Assembly: GCF_000682735.1 (NCBI RefSeq)
Contig: NZ_AWFD01000010.1
Location: 1 to 36,779, forward strand
Length of the DNA stretch: 36,779 bases
DNA from: Hyphomonas sp. CY54-11-8
GTDB taxonomy: Bacteria; Pseudomonadota; Alphaproteobacteria; Caulobacterales; Hyphomonadaceae
Direction: 5' to 3'
Positions 15,732 to 23,488 of the stretch are shown piece by piece. The first letter of the stretch is position 1. Each line of letters opens with the position of its first letter. Under the pieces are notes generated by a model. That model saw only the letters and a program-made list of their open reading frames with translations, had not been told where the DNA came from and ran no database searches. The translations under genes and the position numbers were made by a program.

Positions 15732-17521
15732 TGGCTTGGCTTGTAACACATATGTGGATGGTGCTGGCTGGGGCGACCGTGTTTGCCTTGCTCCTCGGTT
15801 GGTCCGTGCGCGGCATGCTGCTGACCGGCAAGATGCGCAAGGCCATTGTCGACAAGGATATCGCCCTGACTGAACTGGATCAGGCGCGTGACGAAATCGA
15901 ACGGTTGTTTGCCGCCCAGCGGGCCCAGAGAGGTGAAGGCGGCAATGTGGCCGATGCCTCGGCGCGGAAGATTTCAGACCTGACGTCGGAACTGCAGAAG
16001 GCAAAGACCGAATTAGCGGCACTGAAAACCGAAACAGCGAAAACCGGCGCTGCCGAGCCTGCATCAACCGGGGCAAAGGGCGAGATGCCAACCATCGTGC
16101 TGCCGCCGAACCGGGGCGGCGCGGATGACACGCCGGGCCAATCCGCAGAGGCCGGCGCTGCATCGGCGAAAGGTGATGAAAACGAGGCCGAGGCGCCGAC
16201 ACTGATCTGGCGCAATCGGCATCTGGAAGCGCGCGTCCAGCATCTGGAAAGCCAGCTGGCGGCGGTCGAAGCTGCTCCGGCATCTGCACCTGCGACAGTC
16301 GAATCCGCCGAACCTGTGGCGGTGGCCGAGCCAACTGCGGATGAGGCGGGGCTCGATAAGCTGAGATGGCAGGCCGATTATCTGAAACAGCGTGTCGAAG
16401 CGCTGGAAGCCGAACTGGCCAAGGCGCCGGCAGAAACCCCGATCGTCGCGGAAGACGATCTGAATGAGGAAATGGCGCGCCTGCGCTGGCGCAACCGTTT
16501 CCTGGAAGGGCGGCTCGCCTATTTCGAAGGGGGCGCGGAGGAGGCTGCCGCTGAAACACCCGCGCAAGAAGAGGCTGTGCCCGTCTATCACGAGGTAGAA
16601 GACACCGCTGTTGAGGAAGCGGCGTTCGATGCGCTCCCCGAACCTGAAGCGATTGTCGAAGAAGAGATGGCCGTCGAGAAAGAGGTCATCATCGAGGACG
16701 AGTTGGAGGACGTGTCCGAAGAAGAGGCCGTCGAACCAGAGGAAGCCAGCTTCGAAGACGTCTCCAACGATGAAGAGGAATCCCTCGCCGAAGCCGATCA
16801 TGCCGATGAGGATACGCTCTCGGATGAAGAGTATGACGAGGAAGATTTCGTCGAAGCGGACGCAGACGAGACGGAAGACGAATACGGCGACGCTTACGAC
16901 GAGGAAGACTCTGAGGAGCAGGAGGAGTCGTACGATGAGGACTCCTCTGAAGAGGATGATGAGTCGGACGACGACGAGTCCTATGAGGACGACGCTGAAG
17001 CCGAGTTCGAGGACGAGGCCGGGGAAGACGACTTCGAGGACGACGAAGACGAGGCGTACGATGACGATGACGCTGAAGAGTATGACGACTCCGAAGACGA
17101 TTACGAGGCGGACGCCGACGACGAAGATGAGTCCGACGAGGATGACGGTGAGGCGGATGAAGCCTGGGCCGACGCGGACGACTCCGAAGACGAGACTGAC
17201 GATGAGTCCGATGACGAAGAAGACACAGACGACGCCGACGTTTCCTACCAAACCGAAGTGACCGTCCTGAAAGAACGCCCGATGGCGATGAACGGCCCGG
17301 TCGAAGGCCACCCGGACGACCTGACCCTGATTGGCGGCATTGGGCCCAAAATCCAGATCCTGCTGAACGAGCTGGGCGTCTGGCACTTTGATCAGATTGC
17401 CGAATGGACGCCGGAGAATGTCGCCTGGATGGATGAGCATCTCAATTTCGGCGGCCGCATCGCCCGCGAAGGCTGGGTGGAGCAGGCGGCTGTTCTGGTC
17501 CGCGACGCCGAAAGCGTCTGA
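15731..17521 (+). CDS. Membrane-anchored coiled-coil protein with hyperacidic tract and C-terminal HhH domain
   Basis: 596 residues in four parts. (1) One N-terminal span, MWMVLAGATVFALLLGWSV. (2) Coiled coil (DIALTELDQARDEIERLFAA onward) and three copies of an aromatic/basic motif of the form LrWrnryLexRv: LIWRNRHLEARV at 158, LRWQADYLKQRV at 211 and LRWRNRFLEGRL at 251. (3) Residues ~280-510 are dominated by Asp and Glu with Ser and Tyr. (4) A C-terminal HhH domain, LTLIGGIGPKIQILLNELGV then FGGRIAREGWVEQAA (529-596), the type also found as C-terminal extensions of alphaproteobacterial NuoE and ribosomal protein L21. Translation is coupled to the upstream BON/OmpA gene. The role is unknown: the acidic part could mimic nucleic acid or act as a spacer or cation-binding brush. 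The partial gene at the left edge shares the acidic-plus-HhH end. Confidence 0.8.
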   Translation: MAWLVTHMWMVLAGATVFALLLGWSVRGMLLTGKMRKAIVDKDIALTELDQARDEIERLFAAQRAQRGEGGNVADASARKISDLTSELQKAKTELAALKTETAKTGAAEPASTGAKGEMPTIVLPPNRGGADDTPGQSAEAGAASAKGDENEAEAPTLIWRNRHLEARVQHLESQLAAVEAAPASAPATVESAEPVAVAEPTADEAGLDKLRWQADYLKQRVEALEAELAKAPAETPIVAEDDLNEEMARLRWRNRFLEGRLAYFEGGAEEAAAETPAQEEAVPVYHEVEDTAVEEAAFDALPEPEAIVEEEMAVEKEVIIEDELEDVSEEEAVEPEEASFEDVSNDEEESLAEADHADEDTLSDEEYDEEDFVEADADETEDEYGDAYDEEDSEEQEESYDEDSSEEDDESDDDESYEDDAEAEFEDEAGEDDFEDDEDEAYDDDDAEEYDDSEDDYEADADDEDESDEDDGEADEAWADADDSEDETDDESDDEEDTDDADVSYQTEVTVLKERPMAMNGPVEGHPDDLTLIGGIGPKIQILLNELGVWHFDQIAEWTPENVAWMDEHLNFGGRIAREGWVEQAAVLVRDAESV

Positions 17522-17525
17522 CATT

Positions 17526-17562
17526 CAGGGAAGGTTCAGCCGGAACCGGCCAACCTTGCCTG
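17526..17562 (+). terminator. Long 3' hairpin after the acidic HhH gene
   Basis: CAGG, AAGGTT and GCCGG on the left (17526-17543) pair with CCGGC, AACCTT and CCTG on the right (17546-17562), with one G-G mismatch and small bulges. It starts five bases after the stop codon. There is no T-run, so it may act in transcript stability or factor-assisted termination. Confidence 0.5.
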
Positions 17563-17634
17563 CGTATAGGTTCGCATGATTGCAATTTGCAGGCGCGCGG
17601 CTAACCTTGATTTGCCTGAAACAGGGAGAGGCAC

Positions 17635-18486
17635 ATGACGAAACTCATCGATATCGATAGCGCCATTTTTGAAGGCGCGCCGCGTGTGAATCTGTCCCGC
17701 CGGGCCATCATTTCCGGCATGGCGGCCGGTACGGTGTTCCCTTTCATCAGCGGCTGCGAGACCAACCCGGCAACGGGGCGCAGCCAGCTCCTGCTGTTCG
17801 GTGATCAGGAAGTTGCCTCCATGGCGGCTTCGGCCTGGACGGACTTGAAGGCGCAAACGCCGGTGACCGCGAACTCCCGGCTGAAGAACCGCGTGCTGCA
17901 TGTCTGGGAAAAGACGCTGCATGGCGCCGAGCAGAGAGGCGACATCTCCGCCGGGCAGAGCTGGGACGTGGCGGTGTTCGATACCGATGACGTCAACGCC
18001 TTCGTCATGCCGGGCAACCGGGTCGGTGTGTATCGCGGCATCACGGAACTGACCGAGAATGATGACCAGCTCTCATCTGTGCTGGGCCACGAGACGGGCC
18101 ATGTGGTCGGCCGTCACGCTGCCGAGCGCCTGTCGGTGACAACGCTCGCCCAGACGGGGCTTGCCGTCGGCCAGATCGCCATTGCCCAGTCCGATACGCT
18201 TTCCAAGTATGGGGGCGAAATTGGTGCACTGGGCGGCGCTGCCATGCAGTTTGGCGTGATCCTGCCCTACAGCCGCAACCATGAGCTCGAAGCCGACAAG
18301 CTCGGCGTCGATTACATGCACAATGCCGGTTATGACGTGCGCCAGTCCGTTCGCCTGTGGGAGCTGATGGATGCCCAGTCCAAGGGCCAGCGCCCGGCGG
18401 AATTCATGTCCACCCACCCGGACCCGGCCCGCCGGGCTCAGGAGCTGGTGAAATACATCAACGCCAAGGGCTACGCCCTGATGTAG
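17635..18486 (+). CDS. M48-family zinc metalloprotease, Tat-type lipoprotein
   Basis: 283 residues. The N-terminus carries a twin-arginine signal (NLSRRAIISGMAAGTVFP, Arg22-Arg23) ending in lipobox FISGC (Cys41), so the enzyme should be exported folded and lipid-anchored in the periplasm. CETNPATGRSQLLLFGDQE after the cysteine is typical of YggG/LoiP-like M48 lipoproteins. The zinc site is HETGH (152-156) with third ligand Glu217 in HELEADKLG. Relatives degrade damaged or misfolded envelope proteins. The C-terminus MSTHPDPARRAQEL is conserved in the family. An AGGGAGAGG ribosome site precedes ATG 17635. It has its own gap after the acidic HhH gene and is convergent with the next gene. Confidence 0.9.
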   Translation: MTKLIDIDSAIFEGAPRVNLSRRAIISGMAAGTVFPFISGCETNPATGRSQLLLFGDQEVASMAASAWTDLKAQTPVTANSRLKNRVLHVWEKTLHGAEQRGDISAGQSWDVAVFDTDDVNAFVMPGNRVGVYRGITELTENDDQLSSVLGHETGHVVGRHAAERLSVTTLAQTGLAVGQIAIAQSDTLSKYGGEIGALGGAAMQFGVILPYSRNHELEADKLGVDYMHNAGYDVRQSVRLWELMDAQSKGQRPAEFMSTHPDPARRAQELVKYINAKGYALM

Positions 18487-18519
18487 CCGGGCAGGGATGA
18501 ACTGCTGAAGGGCGAAGTC

Positions 18520-18996
18520 TCAGTCAGATTTGTCGTTCTGCAGAGTGCTGGTCATTCTGCAGAACGTCTGGCGGCTTTGTTCCAACTGCTTGCGTTCTTC
18601 CTCGTCTTTTCCAGCAAACAGCTTTTCCATTTCAGGACCGTACTCTTCTGTGCAACTCAACTTAAACACAGAGTTGAGAGTTTCCGAAAGTTTCTGAGCT
18701 TCGTCGGGGCTAAGCTGTGGCTTAATTCTCACCGAACGGCCATTCGGGGACTCCATGACGATCGCTCTACCGGCAATCATCGCGAGGAACATCTCTTCTT
18801 TGGTCGATTCGTCGATGGGACCCCTAACAACCAGTGGCTTGCGGCCATCGGGACCAGGGGCATATTTGCGGGCTTCCATACTGTTCTGGGAGGTCGTCTG
18901 GAACAGCGACAGAGACAAGATCACGAAAGCGCCAAGACCCAACTGGAGCAGGCGATCGCGTCGCACCGCTCTGACAAGCAATTCGAGCCAGTTCAC
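18520..18996 (-). CDS. Hypothetical single-span membrane protein
   Basis: 158 residues from a GTG at 18996, chosen because AGGGAG lies 7 bases upstream; the frame is open to 19065 but has no ribosome site there. A basic start (VRAVRRDR) leads into one membrane span (LLQLGLGAFVILSLSLF, residues ~17-33) and a soluble, charged domain of ~120 residues with two cysteines (LSCTEEYGPE and QTFCRMTS). RSVRIKPQLSPDEAQKLSET resembles no family I recognise. Positive-inside topology would put the C-terminal domain in the periplasm, where the cysteines could pair. The 3' end holds a 10-base perfect inverted repeat (18535-18544/18556-18565). Confidence 0.65.
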   Translation of the reverse strand: MNWLELLVRAVRRDRLLQLGLGAFVILSLSLFQTTSQNSMEARKYAPGPDGRKPLVVRGPIDESTKEEMFLAMIAGRAIVMESPNGRSVRIKPQLSPDEAQKLSETLNSVFKLSCTEEYGPEMEKLFAGKDEEERKQLEQSRQTFCRMTSTLQNDKSD

Positions 18997-19087
18997 GGTC
19001 AGTCTCCCTTTTTGAGCCCTGGCCGGGCAATCCGGTAATACGCTAGCTGCCGTATATTTCAGCAACCTTAAATAGATTCAGTGATCC

Positions 19088-19102
19088 TGCCGGAATCCGG
19101 CA
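19088..19102. repeat. Intergenic GC palindrome TGCCGGAATCCGGCA
   Basis: A 15-base near-perfect palindrome in the 282-base gap between the hypothetical membrane protein and rplK. Similar GCCGGA-n-CCGGC hairpins lie at 17539-17550 and 36701-36714. Confidence 0.5.
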
Positions 19103-19146
19103 ATTCGGGTCAGGCCTTCTTCACATTGACGGCGTGCTCGTCCCGC

Positions 19147-19175
19147 TTGACCCCGCTATCCAGATGCGCCATACG
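19147..19175 (+). promoter_or_regulatory. Putative promoter of rplK-rplA
   Basis: TTGACC (19147-19152) and CATACG (19170-19175) are separated by 17 bases, about 105 bases before the rplK start. A promoter is needed here because no nusG or secE lies upstream. The rest of the gap (18997-19278) holds only the palindrome at 19088 and no convincing gene. Confidence 0.45.
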
Positions 19176-19278
19176 CGCCGCTTCTGCGGGAGGCACGCCA
19201 TGCCAGACCGCGGAGCCTCCATTGTAACCGGGCGGATCGAAAGACCACCGCCCCATCTGAAACGTTCGAGAGGACAAT

Positions 19279-19725
19279 ATGGCCAAGAAACTGCTGGGGC
19301 AGCTTAAGCTCCAGATTCCTGCCGGCCAGGCCAACCCGTCGCCGCCCGTCGGCCCGGCGCTCGGTCAGCGCGGCATCAACATCATGGAATTCTGCAAGGC
19401 GTTCAACGCCAAGACCCAGTCCATGGAACCCGGCCTGCCGGTACCGGTCGTCATCGACTACTACCAGGACAAGTCGTTCACCTTCATCACCAAGACGCCG
19501 CCGGCGACTGTGCTGCTGAAGAAGGCTGCCAAACTGAAGCTCGGCAAGAAGCCTGCTTCTGGCGCCAAGAAGCCGGGCTACGACACCGTCGGCAAGGTCA
19601 CCATGGCCCAGGTGCGTGAGATCGCGGAAATCAAGATGGTCGACCTCAACGCCAACGACATTGACGCAGCTGCCAAGATCATCGCCGGTTCCGCCCGCGC
19701 GATGGGCATCGAAGTTGTGGAGTAA
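19279..19725 (+). CDS. rplK: 50S ribosomal protein L11
   Basis: 148 residues (E. coli 142). The N-terminal domain has the conserved [21 protein letters not shown] and [11 protein letters not shown]; the C-terminal rRNA-binding domain has [20 protein letters not shown] and [17 protein letters not shown]11 binds the GTPase-associated centre of 23S rRNA with L10/L12 and is needed for stringent-response signalling on the ribosome. GAGAGGA lies 5 bases before the ATG. rplA follows after 5 bases. The usual secE-nusG neighbours are absent upstream. Confidence 0.98.
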   Translation: MAKKLLGQLKLQIPAGQANPSPPVGPALGQRGINIMEFCKAFNAKTQSMEPGLPVPVVIDYYQDKSFTFITKTPPATVLLKKAAKLKLGKKPASGAKKPGYDTVGKVTMAQVREIAEIKMVDLNANDIDAAAKIIAGSARAMGIEVVE

Positions 19726-19730
19726 GAACC

Positions 19731-20426
19731 ATGGCGAAAGCAGGAAAGCGCGCACGCGCAATTGCAGAAACCGTTGACGCCAACAAAGCCTACACCGTCG
19801 CTGACGCTGTGGCGCTGGTGAAGTCCAACGCAAAAGCGAAGTTCGACGAAACCGTCGAGATCGCCGTCAACCTCGGCGTTGACCCGAAATACGCAGACCA
19901 GATGGTCCGCGGCGTGGTCAACCTGCCGGCAGGCACGGGCAAGGACGTCCGCGTTGCCGTGTTCGCGAAGGACAAGAAGGCAGAAGAAGCCACCGCAGCC
20001 GGTGCCGATTTCGTCGGCGCAGAAGACCTGATGGAAAAGATCCAGGGCGGTTTCATGGACTTCGACCGTGTCATCGCTTCGCCGGACATGATGGCCGTCG
20101 TCGGCCGTCTCGGTAAGGTGCTCGGCCCGCGCGGCCTGATGCCGAACCCGAAAGTCGGCACCGTGACCCCGAACGTGGCCCAGGCCGTCAAAGACGCGAA
20201 GTCCGGCTCGGTCGAGTTCCGCGTCGAGAAGGCCGGTATCATTCACGCCGGCATCGGCAAGGCATCTTTCGCTGAAGGCGACATCGAGAAGAACGTCAAC
20301 GCGTTCCTCGACGCCCTCGTGAAGGCCCGTCCGTCCGGCGCGAAAGGCACCTTCGTGAAGAAGATCTCGCTCTCGTCCACGATGGGCGCTGGCGTCACGA
20401 TCGACACGGCAGAGATCTCTCAGTAA
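19731..20426 (+). CDS. rplA: 50S ribosomal protein L1
   Basis: 231 residues, normal length. Signature stretches include [20 protein letters not shown], the [20 protein letters not shown] loop that binds 23S rRNA helices of the L1 stalk, and [18 protein letters not shown] at the C-terminus. L1 also represses its own operon in E. coli by binding the rplK leader. It is translated right behind rplK, with the GGAG of its ribosome site inside the rplK end, and is closed by a strong terminator, so rplKA is a two-gene unit here. Confidence 0.98.
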   Translation: MAKAGKRARAIAETVDANKAYTVADAVALVKSNAKAKFDETVEIAVNLGVDPKYADQMVRGVVNLPAGTGKDVRVAVFAKDKKAEEATAAGADFVGAEDLMEKIQGGFMDFDRVIASPDMMAVVGRLGKVLGPRGLMPNPKVGTVTPNVAQAVKDAKSGSVEFRVEKAGIIHAGIGKASFAEGDIEKNVNAFLDALVKARPSGAKGTFVKKISLSSTMGAGVTIDTAEISQ

Positions 20427-20453
20427 GCCTGAGCCGGTCACAAACCGAACAAG

Positions 20454-20487
20454 AAAAGCCCGGCGCCGAAAGGTGCCGGGCTTTTCC
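20454..20487 (+). terminator. Rho-independent terminator of rplK-rplA
   Basis: AAAAGCCCGGCGCC (20454-20467) pairs with GGTGCCGGGCTTTT (20472-20485) around a GAAA tetraloop, with one G-U pair. It lies 28 bases after the rplA stop and shows that rplKA is terminated before rplJ. Confidence 0.9.
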
Positions 20488-20519
20488 GTTCAGGGGCTGG
20501 GTGGGGTGGGGAAGCCCCT

Positions 20520-20885
20520 TTAGTTGTTGTCGGCCGTCACGATGATGACGGAGTTTTCAGACGGCTGGACCGAGCGGGTCACCGCTACGTGGTATTCCAT
20601 CAGGTCGGCGCTCTGCACCTGGTTGACGGTCTGATCGACGACTTCGGCAGCGCAGTTGGAAACGGCTGTCGGCCAGACGCCGGCGATGGCGCTGGAATCG
20701 TCATAGATGCCGCGGCAGTAATCGCGTGCGGATTTCTCGATGGACGCATAGGTTTCGGCGGCGGTTGCGCCGCGGTTGAAGCTGATGGCTGCCTCATCAC
20801 CTGTTTGTGCGGTGGCGGTCATGCCGAATCCGGCGACAGCGAACGGAATTGCAACAAAGGCGAAGCGGATTTTGTGGAAATTCAT
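20520..20885 (-). CDS. UrcA-like secreted protein
   Basis: 121 residues. A Sec signal peptide (MNFHKIRFAFVAIPFAVAGF, cleavage near ATA-QTG at residue 26) precedes a mature domain with two cysteines, Cys57 (SIEKSARDYCRGI) and Cys78 (AVSNCAAEVV). The pattern beta strand (AISFNRG), helix ending in a Cys, then a second Cys and a helix matches UrcA-family proteins, small periplasmic proteins of alphaproteobacteria with unknown function. The fit is moderate. ATG 20885 has AGAGG 7 bases upstream, better than the start 15 bases earlier. It is the only minus-strand gene inside the ribosomal/RNAP region and is divergent from the CadC-like regulator. Confidence 0.72.
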   Translation of the reverse strand: MNFHKIRFAFVAIPFAVAGFGMTATAQTGDEAAISFNRGATAAETYASIEKSARDYCRGIYDDSSAIAGVWPTAVSNCAAEVVDQTVNQVQSADLMEYHVAVTRSVQPSENSVIIVTADNN

Positions 20886-20992
20886 GTCAGGACCTCTCAT
20901 CTGGAAGTAGGCGGGAGCTGAACCGATCCCGTCTTTGCGCCTGACAATTGTTCACACTGGGTGCTTCGGTCCTGTGGAGAGGCTTAGGAAAA

Positions 20993-21010
20993 CCTGATGT
21001 TTACATTAGG
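20993..21010. promoter_or_regulatory. Candidate operator palindrome in the UrcA-like/CadC-like divergent region
   Basis: CCTGATGT (20993-21000) and ACATTAGG (21003-21010) form an inverted repeat with one G-T pair across a TT spacer. It sits about 105 bases from both divergent start codons (20885 and 21112), where a shared regulator site would be expected. The rest of the gap shows no other clear signal. Confidence 0.4.
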
Positions 21011-21111
21011 CCCTGTTTTTAAAGGAGTAAGTTTGACCTGATTGCTTCGGACATTCCGGTCCGGTTGGGATATTCTCAGTCAAGAAGCTTCGGCAGACAG
21101 CGACCACAGCG

Positions 21112-23112
21112 ATGGCAGACACGTTCGGATCAGGCACGGAGACAGAGCGGGAGCGATCCGAATTCCGGATCGGCGCCCTGTTGGTCGAGCCTGACCAGAA
21201 CTGTATATCGGACGGTGCCGACCGGCATCGGTTGGAACCGAAGGTCATGGAAGTGCTGTGTGCGCTTGCCGACAGGCCCGGCGAAGTCATCTCCCGCCAG
21301 GAACTGATTGATCAGGTCTGGGGTGTGGAGCATGGCGCCGATGAAAGCCTGACACGGGCGATCTCTCTCCTGCGGAGTGTGCTCAACACCGATAAAGACC
21401 TGCATTCGGTTATCGAGACCATTCCCAAGCGCGGTTACAGGCTGGCCGCCGAAATCGCTGAAGTGACCGAAGAGGCTGCCGCGCCGCAAGCGCCCGCCAT
21501 GACCGCCGCGGCAGAGGAACCGGCCCCCCCTTTCGTGCGCGAACCGTGGCGCCGCGCCGCCGAGATCAGCCCGGTCCGCTACGTCTCCGCGCTGGTCGTC
21601 CTCGCCTTCATCATGCTGTGGACCGGGGTAATGATCGGCCGCTCGTCGAGTTCGGCGGTGGCGGTTCCCGAAAAATCCATCGCCGTTCTGCCGTTCGAGA
21701 ATCTGAGCGGAAACACCGAACAGGATTATTTCTCGCGCGGCCTGTCCGAGGAGATCCGCACGCTCCTGACCCAGCTGGATGAGTTGAAGGTGGCCGGCAG
21801 GGCGCCGCCCTCTATTGGCGCGGGAGAAGGACTTGATGCTCAGGCGATCGGGAAAAAGCTGCGGGTGTCGCACGTCCTGACGGGCAGCATCCGGTCGGAC
21901 AGCGACCGGATCAAAGTGTCCGCCGAGCTGATCGATACCGAAAGCGGATACCAGGTCTGGTCGCATGGTTATGACCGGCTGCTCAGCGCCCAGAGCCTGT
22001 TCGACCTGCAGAAAGATATCGCGACGGATGTGACAGGCGCGCTCAGCATTTCGTTGAACGTGCAGGAGCCGAACCGGATCCTCGGCTCCGACACCGACAG
22101 TCTGGAAGCCTACAACTATTTTCTCAGCGCGCGGGAGGCAGATGTCTTCGGCATGGGCGACCGCAGCGAAATGCTGGCGCTTCTCAACAAGGCGGTCGAA
22201 CTTGACCCGGACTATGGCGCCGCCCGGGTTTCGCTGGCCATGAACATCGGTGCGCAGGCCTGGAATGCGTCGACACCGGAAGAGGCTGAGGTGTTCCTGG
22301 CGCAAGGCCGGGCCCTGGCGGAAGACGTTGTGCGGCTCAATCCGGATCTCGCGCAGGCTTACACCGCCCTGGCGAGTTTCCAGGCGCTGGACGGCAACTG
22401 GCTTGAAGCCGGGCGGGACAACCGGGCCGCGTTGGACCGTTCCCCCAATTTGCGCGTGCTGCACGACCAGACCATCTTCCTGATGCGCGCCGGCCGGATC
22501 GAGGAAGCGCTCAGCATCGCCCAGCGGGGGCAATCCGCAGACCCCTTGAACCCGGACCGCGCCGCGACGCTCGCCATGGCCTATGCACTGCTTGGCCGGC
22601 ATGAAGCGGCAGAGGCATCGCTGGAGCACTATTGGACATTGCAGCTGCCACCGGGTGGGTGGGATGCTTATGCCTGGACGATCGAAATGCAGGCCCCGCA
22701 GACAACGGAAAGCCTGACAGCGCTTTGTGAGCGGTTGATCCGAACCGATCCGTCGCTGCGGACTCTGCTGGCGCCGGTGATTGCAGCTCTGCCGGACCAG
22801 GCCGCGGCGCTTCAGGTCGTGAAGGCCCGGTTCGAGAATGGGGCAGGGGCGCATCCAGGCCGGTTCGAAATCCTGGCCGCCATCGCCGCGCAGCTGGACG
22901 ATCCCGAGCTGGCGCTTCGTATCTGGCGGCACGAGTTGGACGGCACGCGCCTGCGGCTGATGCGGATCTGGGGGCCGGTCTATGCCGACATGCGCAGTCT
23001 TCCGGACTTCGCCGCGCTGATGACGGAGATCGGGCTGCCGCCATATTGGCGCGAATTCGGATGGCCGGACCGTTGCCGCCCTGAGGGGCAGGAGGAGTTT
23101 GAGTGCTTCTGA
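21112..23112 (+). CDS. CadC-like membrane-anchored winged-helix regulator with TPR-like C-terminus
   Basis: 666 residues. Residues ~18-112 form an OmpR/PhoB-type winged helix: FRIGALLVEPDQN, LEPKVMEVLCALADRPGEVI, SRQELIDQVWG and the wing VIETIPKRGYRL. A Pro/Ala linker leads to one membrane span (YVSALVVLAFIMLWTGVMIG, ~157-176). Outside it, EKSIAVLPFENLSGNTEQDY and FSRGLSEEIRTLLTQ form a TolB/FlgO-like domain, then LTGSIRSDSDRIKVSAELID, and finally TPR-like helices (LNPDLAQAYTALASFQALDG). This order is common in proteobacterial one-component regulators that sense periplasmic signals and bind DNA from the membrane. Targets are unknown; the divergent UrcA-like gene is the nearest candidate. The ribosome site at ATG 21112 is weak. 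Confidence 0.87.
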   Translation: MADTFGSGTETERERSEFRIGALLVEPDQNCISDGADRHRLEPKVMEVLCALADRPGEVISRQELIDQVWGVEHGADESLTRAISLLRSVLNTDKDLHSVIETIPKRGYRLAAEIAEVTEEAAAPQAPAMTAAAEEPAPPFVREPWRRAAEISPVRYVSALVVLAFIMLWTGVMIGRSSSSAVAVPEKSIAVLPFENLSGNTEQDYFSRGLSEEIRTLLTQLDELKVAGRAPPSIGAGEGLDAQAIGKKLRVSHVLTGSIRSDSDRIKVSAELIDTESGYQVWSHGYDRLLSAQSLFDLQKDIATDVTGALSISLNVQEPNRILGSDTDSLEAYNYFLSAREADVFGMGDRSEMLALLNKAVELDPDYGAARVSLAMNIGAQAWNASTPEEAEVFLAQGRALAEDVVRLNPDLAQAYTALASFQALDGNWLEAGRDNRAALDRSPNLRVLHDQTIFLMRAGRIEEALSIAQRGQSADPLNPDRAATLAMAYALLGRHEAAEASLEHYWTLQLPPGGWDAYAWTIEMQAPQTTESLTALCERLIRTDPSLRTLLAPVIAALPDQAAALQVVKARFENGAGAHPGRFEILAAIAAQLDDPELALRIWRHELDGTRLRLMRIWGPVYADMRSLPDFAALMTEIGLPPYWREFGWPDRCRPEGQEEFECF

Positions 23113-23145
23113 TCCCCTGAGGCGGATGCAGGCTTGGCGCTGCCT

Positions 23146-23174
23146 GTCCGGTAATCCCCGGACTTGACTTTTTC
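23146..23174 (+). terminator. Possible terminator after the CadC-like regulator
   Basis: GTCCGG (23146-23151) pairs with CCGGAC (23158-23163), followed by TTGACTTTTT. The stem is short, so confidence is limited. Confidence 0.4.
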
Positions 23175-23225
23175 TCACAAAGGGGGGTTGCGGGCTTGGG
23201 GATAAAGCGTTAACACCCCGCTCTT

Positions 23226-23266
23226 GACGGGAGTTCTCCGATGTGCATTCGGCGGCCTCCCGTTTT
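23226..23266 (+). terminator. Second terminator-like hairpin upstream of rplJ
   Basis: ACGGGAG (23227-23233) pairs with CTCCCGT (23257-23263), with an inner CCGA/TCGG stem, and the right arm runs into TTTTCC. It either ends transcripts from the regulator gene or, if the rplJ promoter is further upstream, acts as an attenuator. Confidence 0.45.
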
Positions 23267-23340
23267 CCTGTCCTAGACCATGGGTCACGTATTTATACGC
23301 GATAACGGCAAGTTAGCCACCTATGCAGACGGGGTGAGGC

Positions 23341-23488
23341 GTTGATTCGGTTCGGAAAAACAGGGCTGACCTGTTTTTGGCTTACCGGGGCAAGCGGCCA
23401 ATCCCTGGGCAGGCGCTGGAAGGCCAACCGGCCAGAAGGCGATTACCAGGGCGGCCGGATGGTCCGGGCGCCTCAATGGAGACCCGCT
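23341..23488 (+). promoter_or_regulatory. Probable structured rplJ (L10) leader
   Basis: The 376-base gap before rplJ ends in a region with no gene but clear structure. AAAAACAGG (23356-23364) pairs perfectly with CCTGTTTTT (23370-23378) around a 5-base loop. Downstream, CCGGCC and GGCCGG near 23429-23458 can form a longer-range stem before the rplJ ribosome site (GGAG, 23478-23481). L10 represses its own mRNA by binding such a leader in many bacteria; equating this region with the L10 leader is inference from position. A -10-like TATACG at 23294-23299 could mark the promoter, but no good -35 is visible. Confidence 0.45.

Noticed and set aside
19110..19256. 48-codon minus-strand ORF between the hypothetical membrane protein and rplK
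   Set aside because: It has no ribosome site, covers the likely rplK promoter and ends at a hairpin only by position; the composition is plausible but nothing else supports it.
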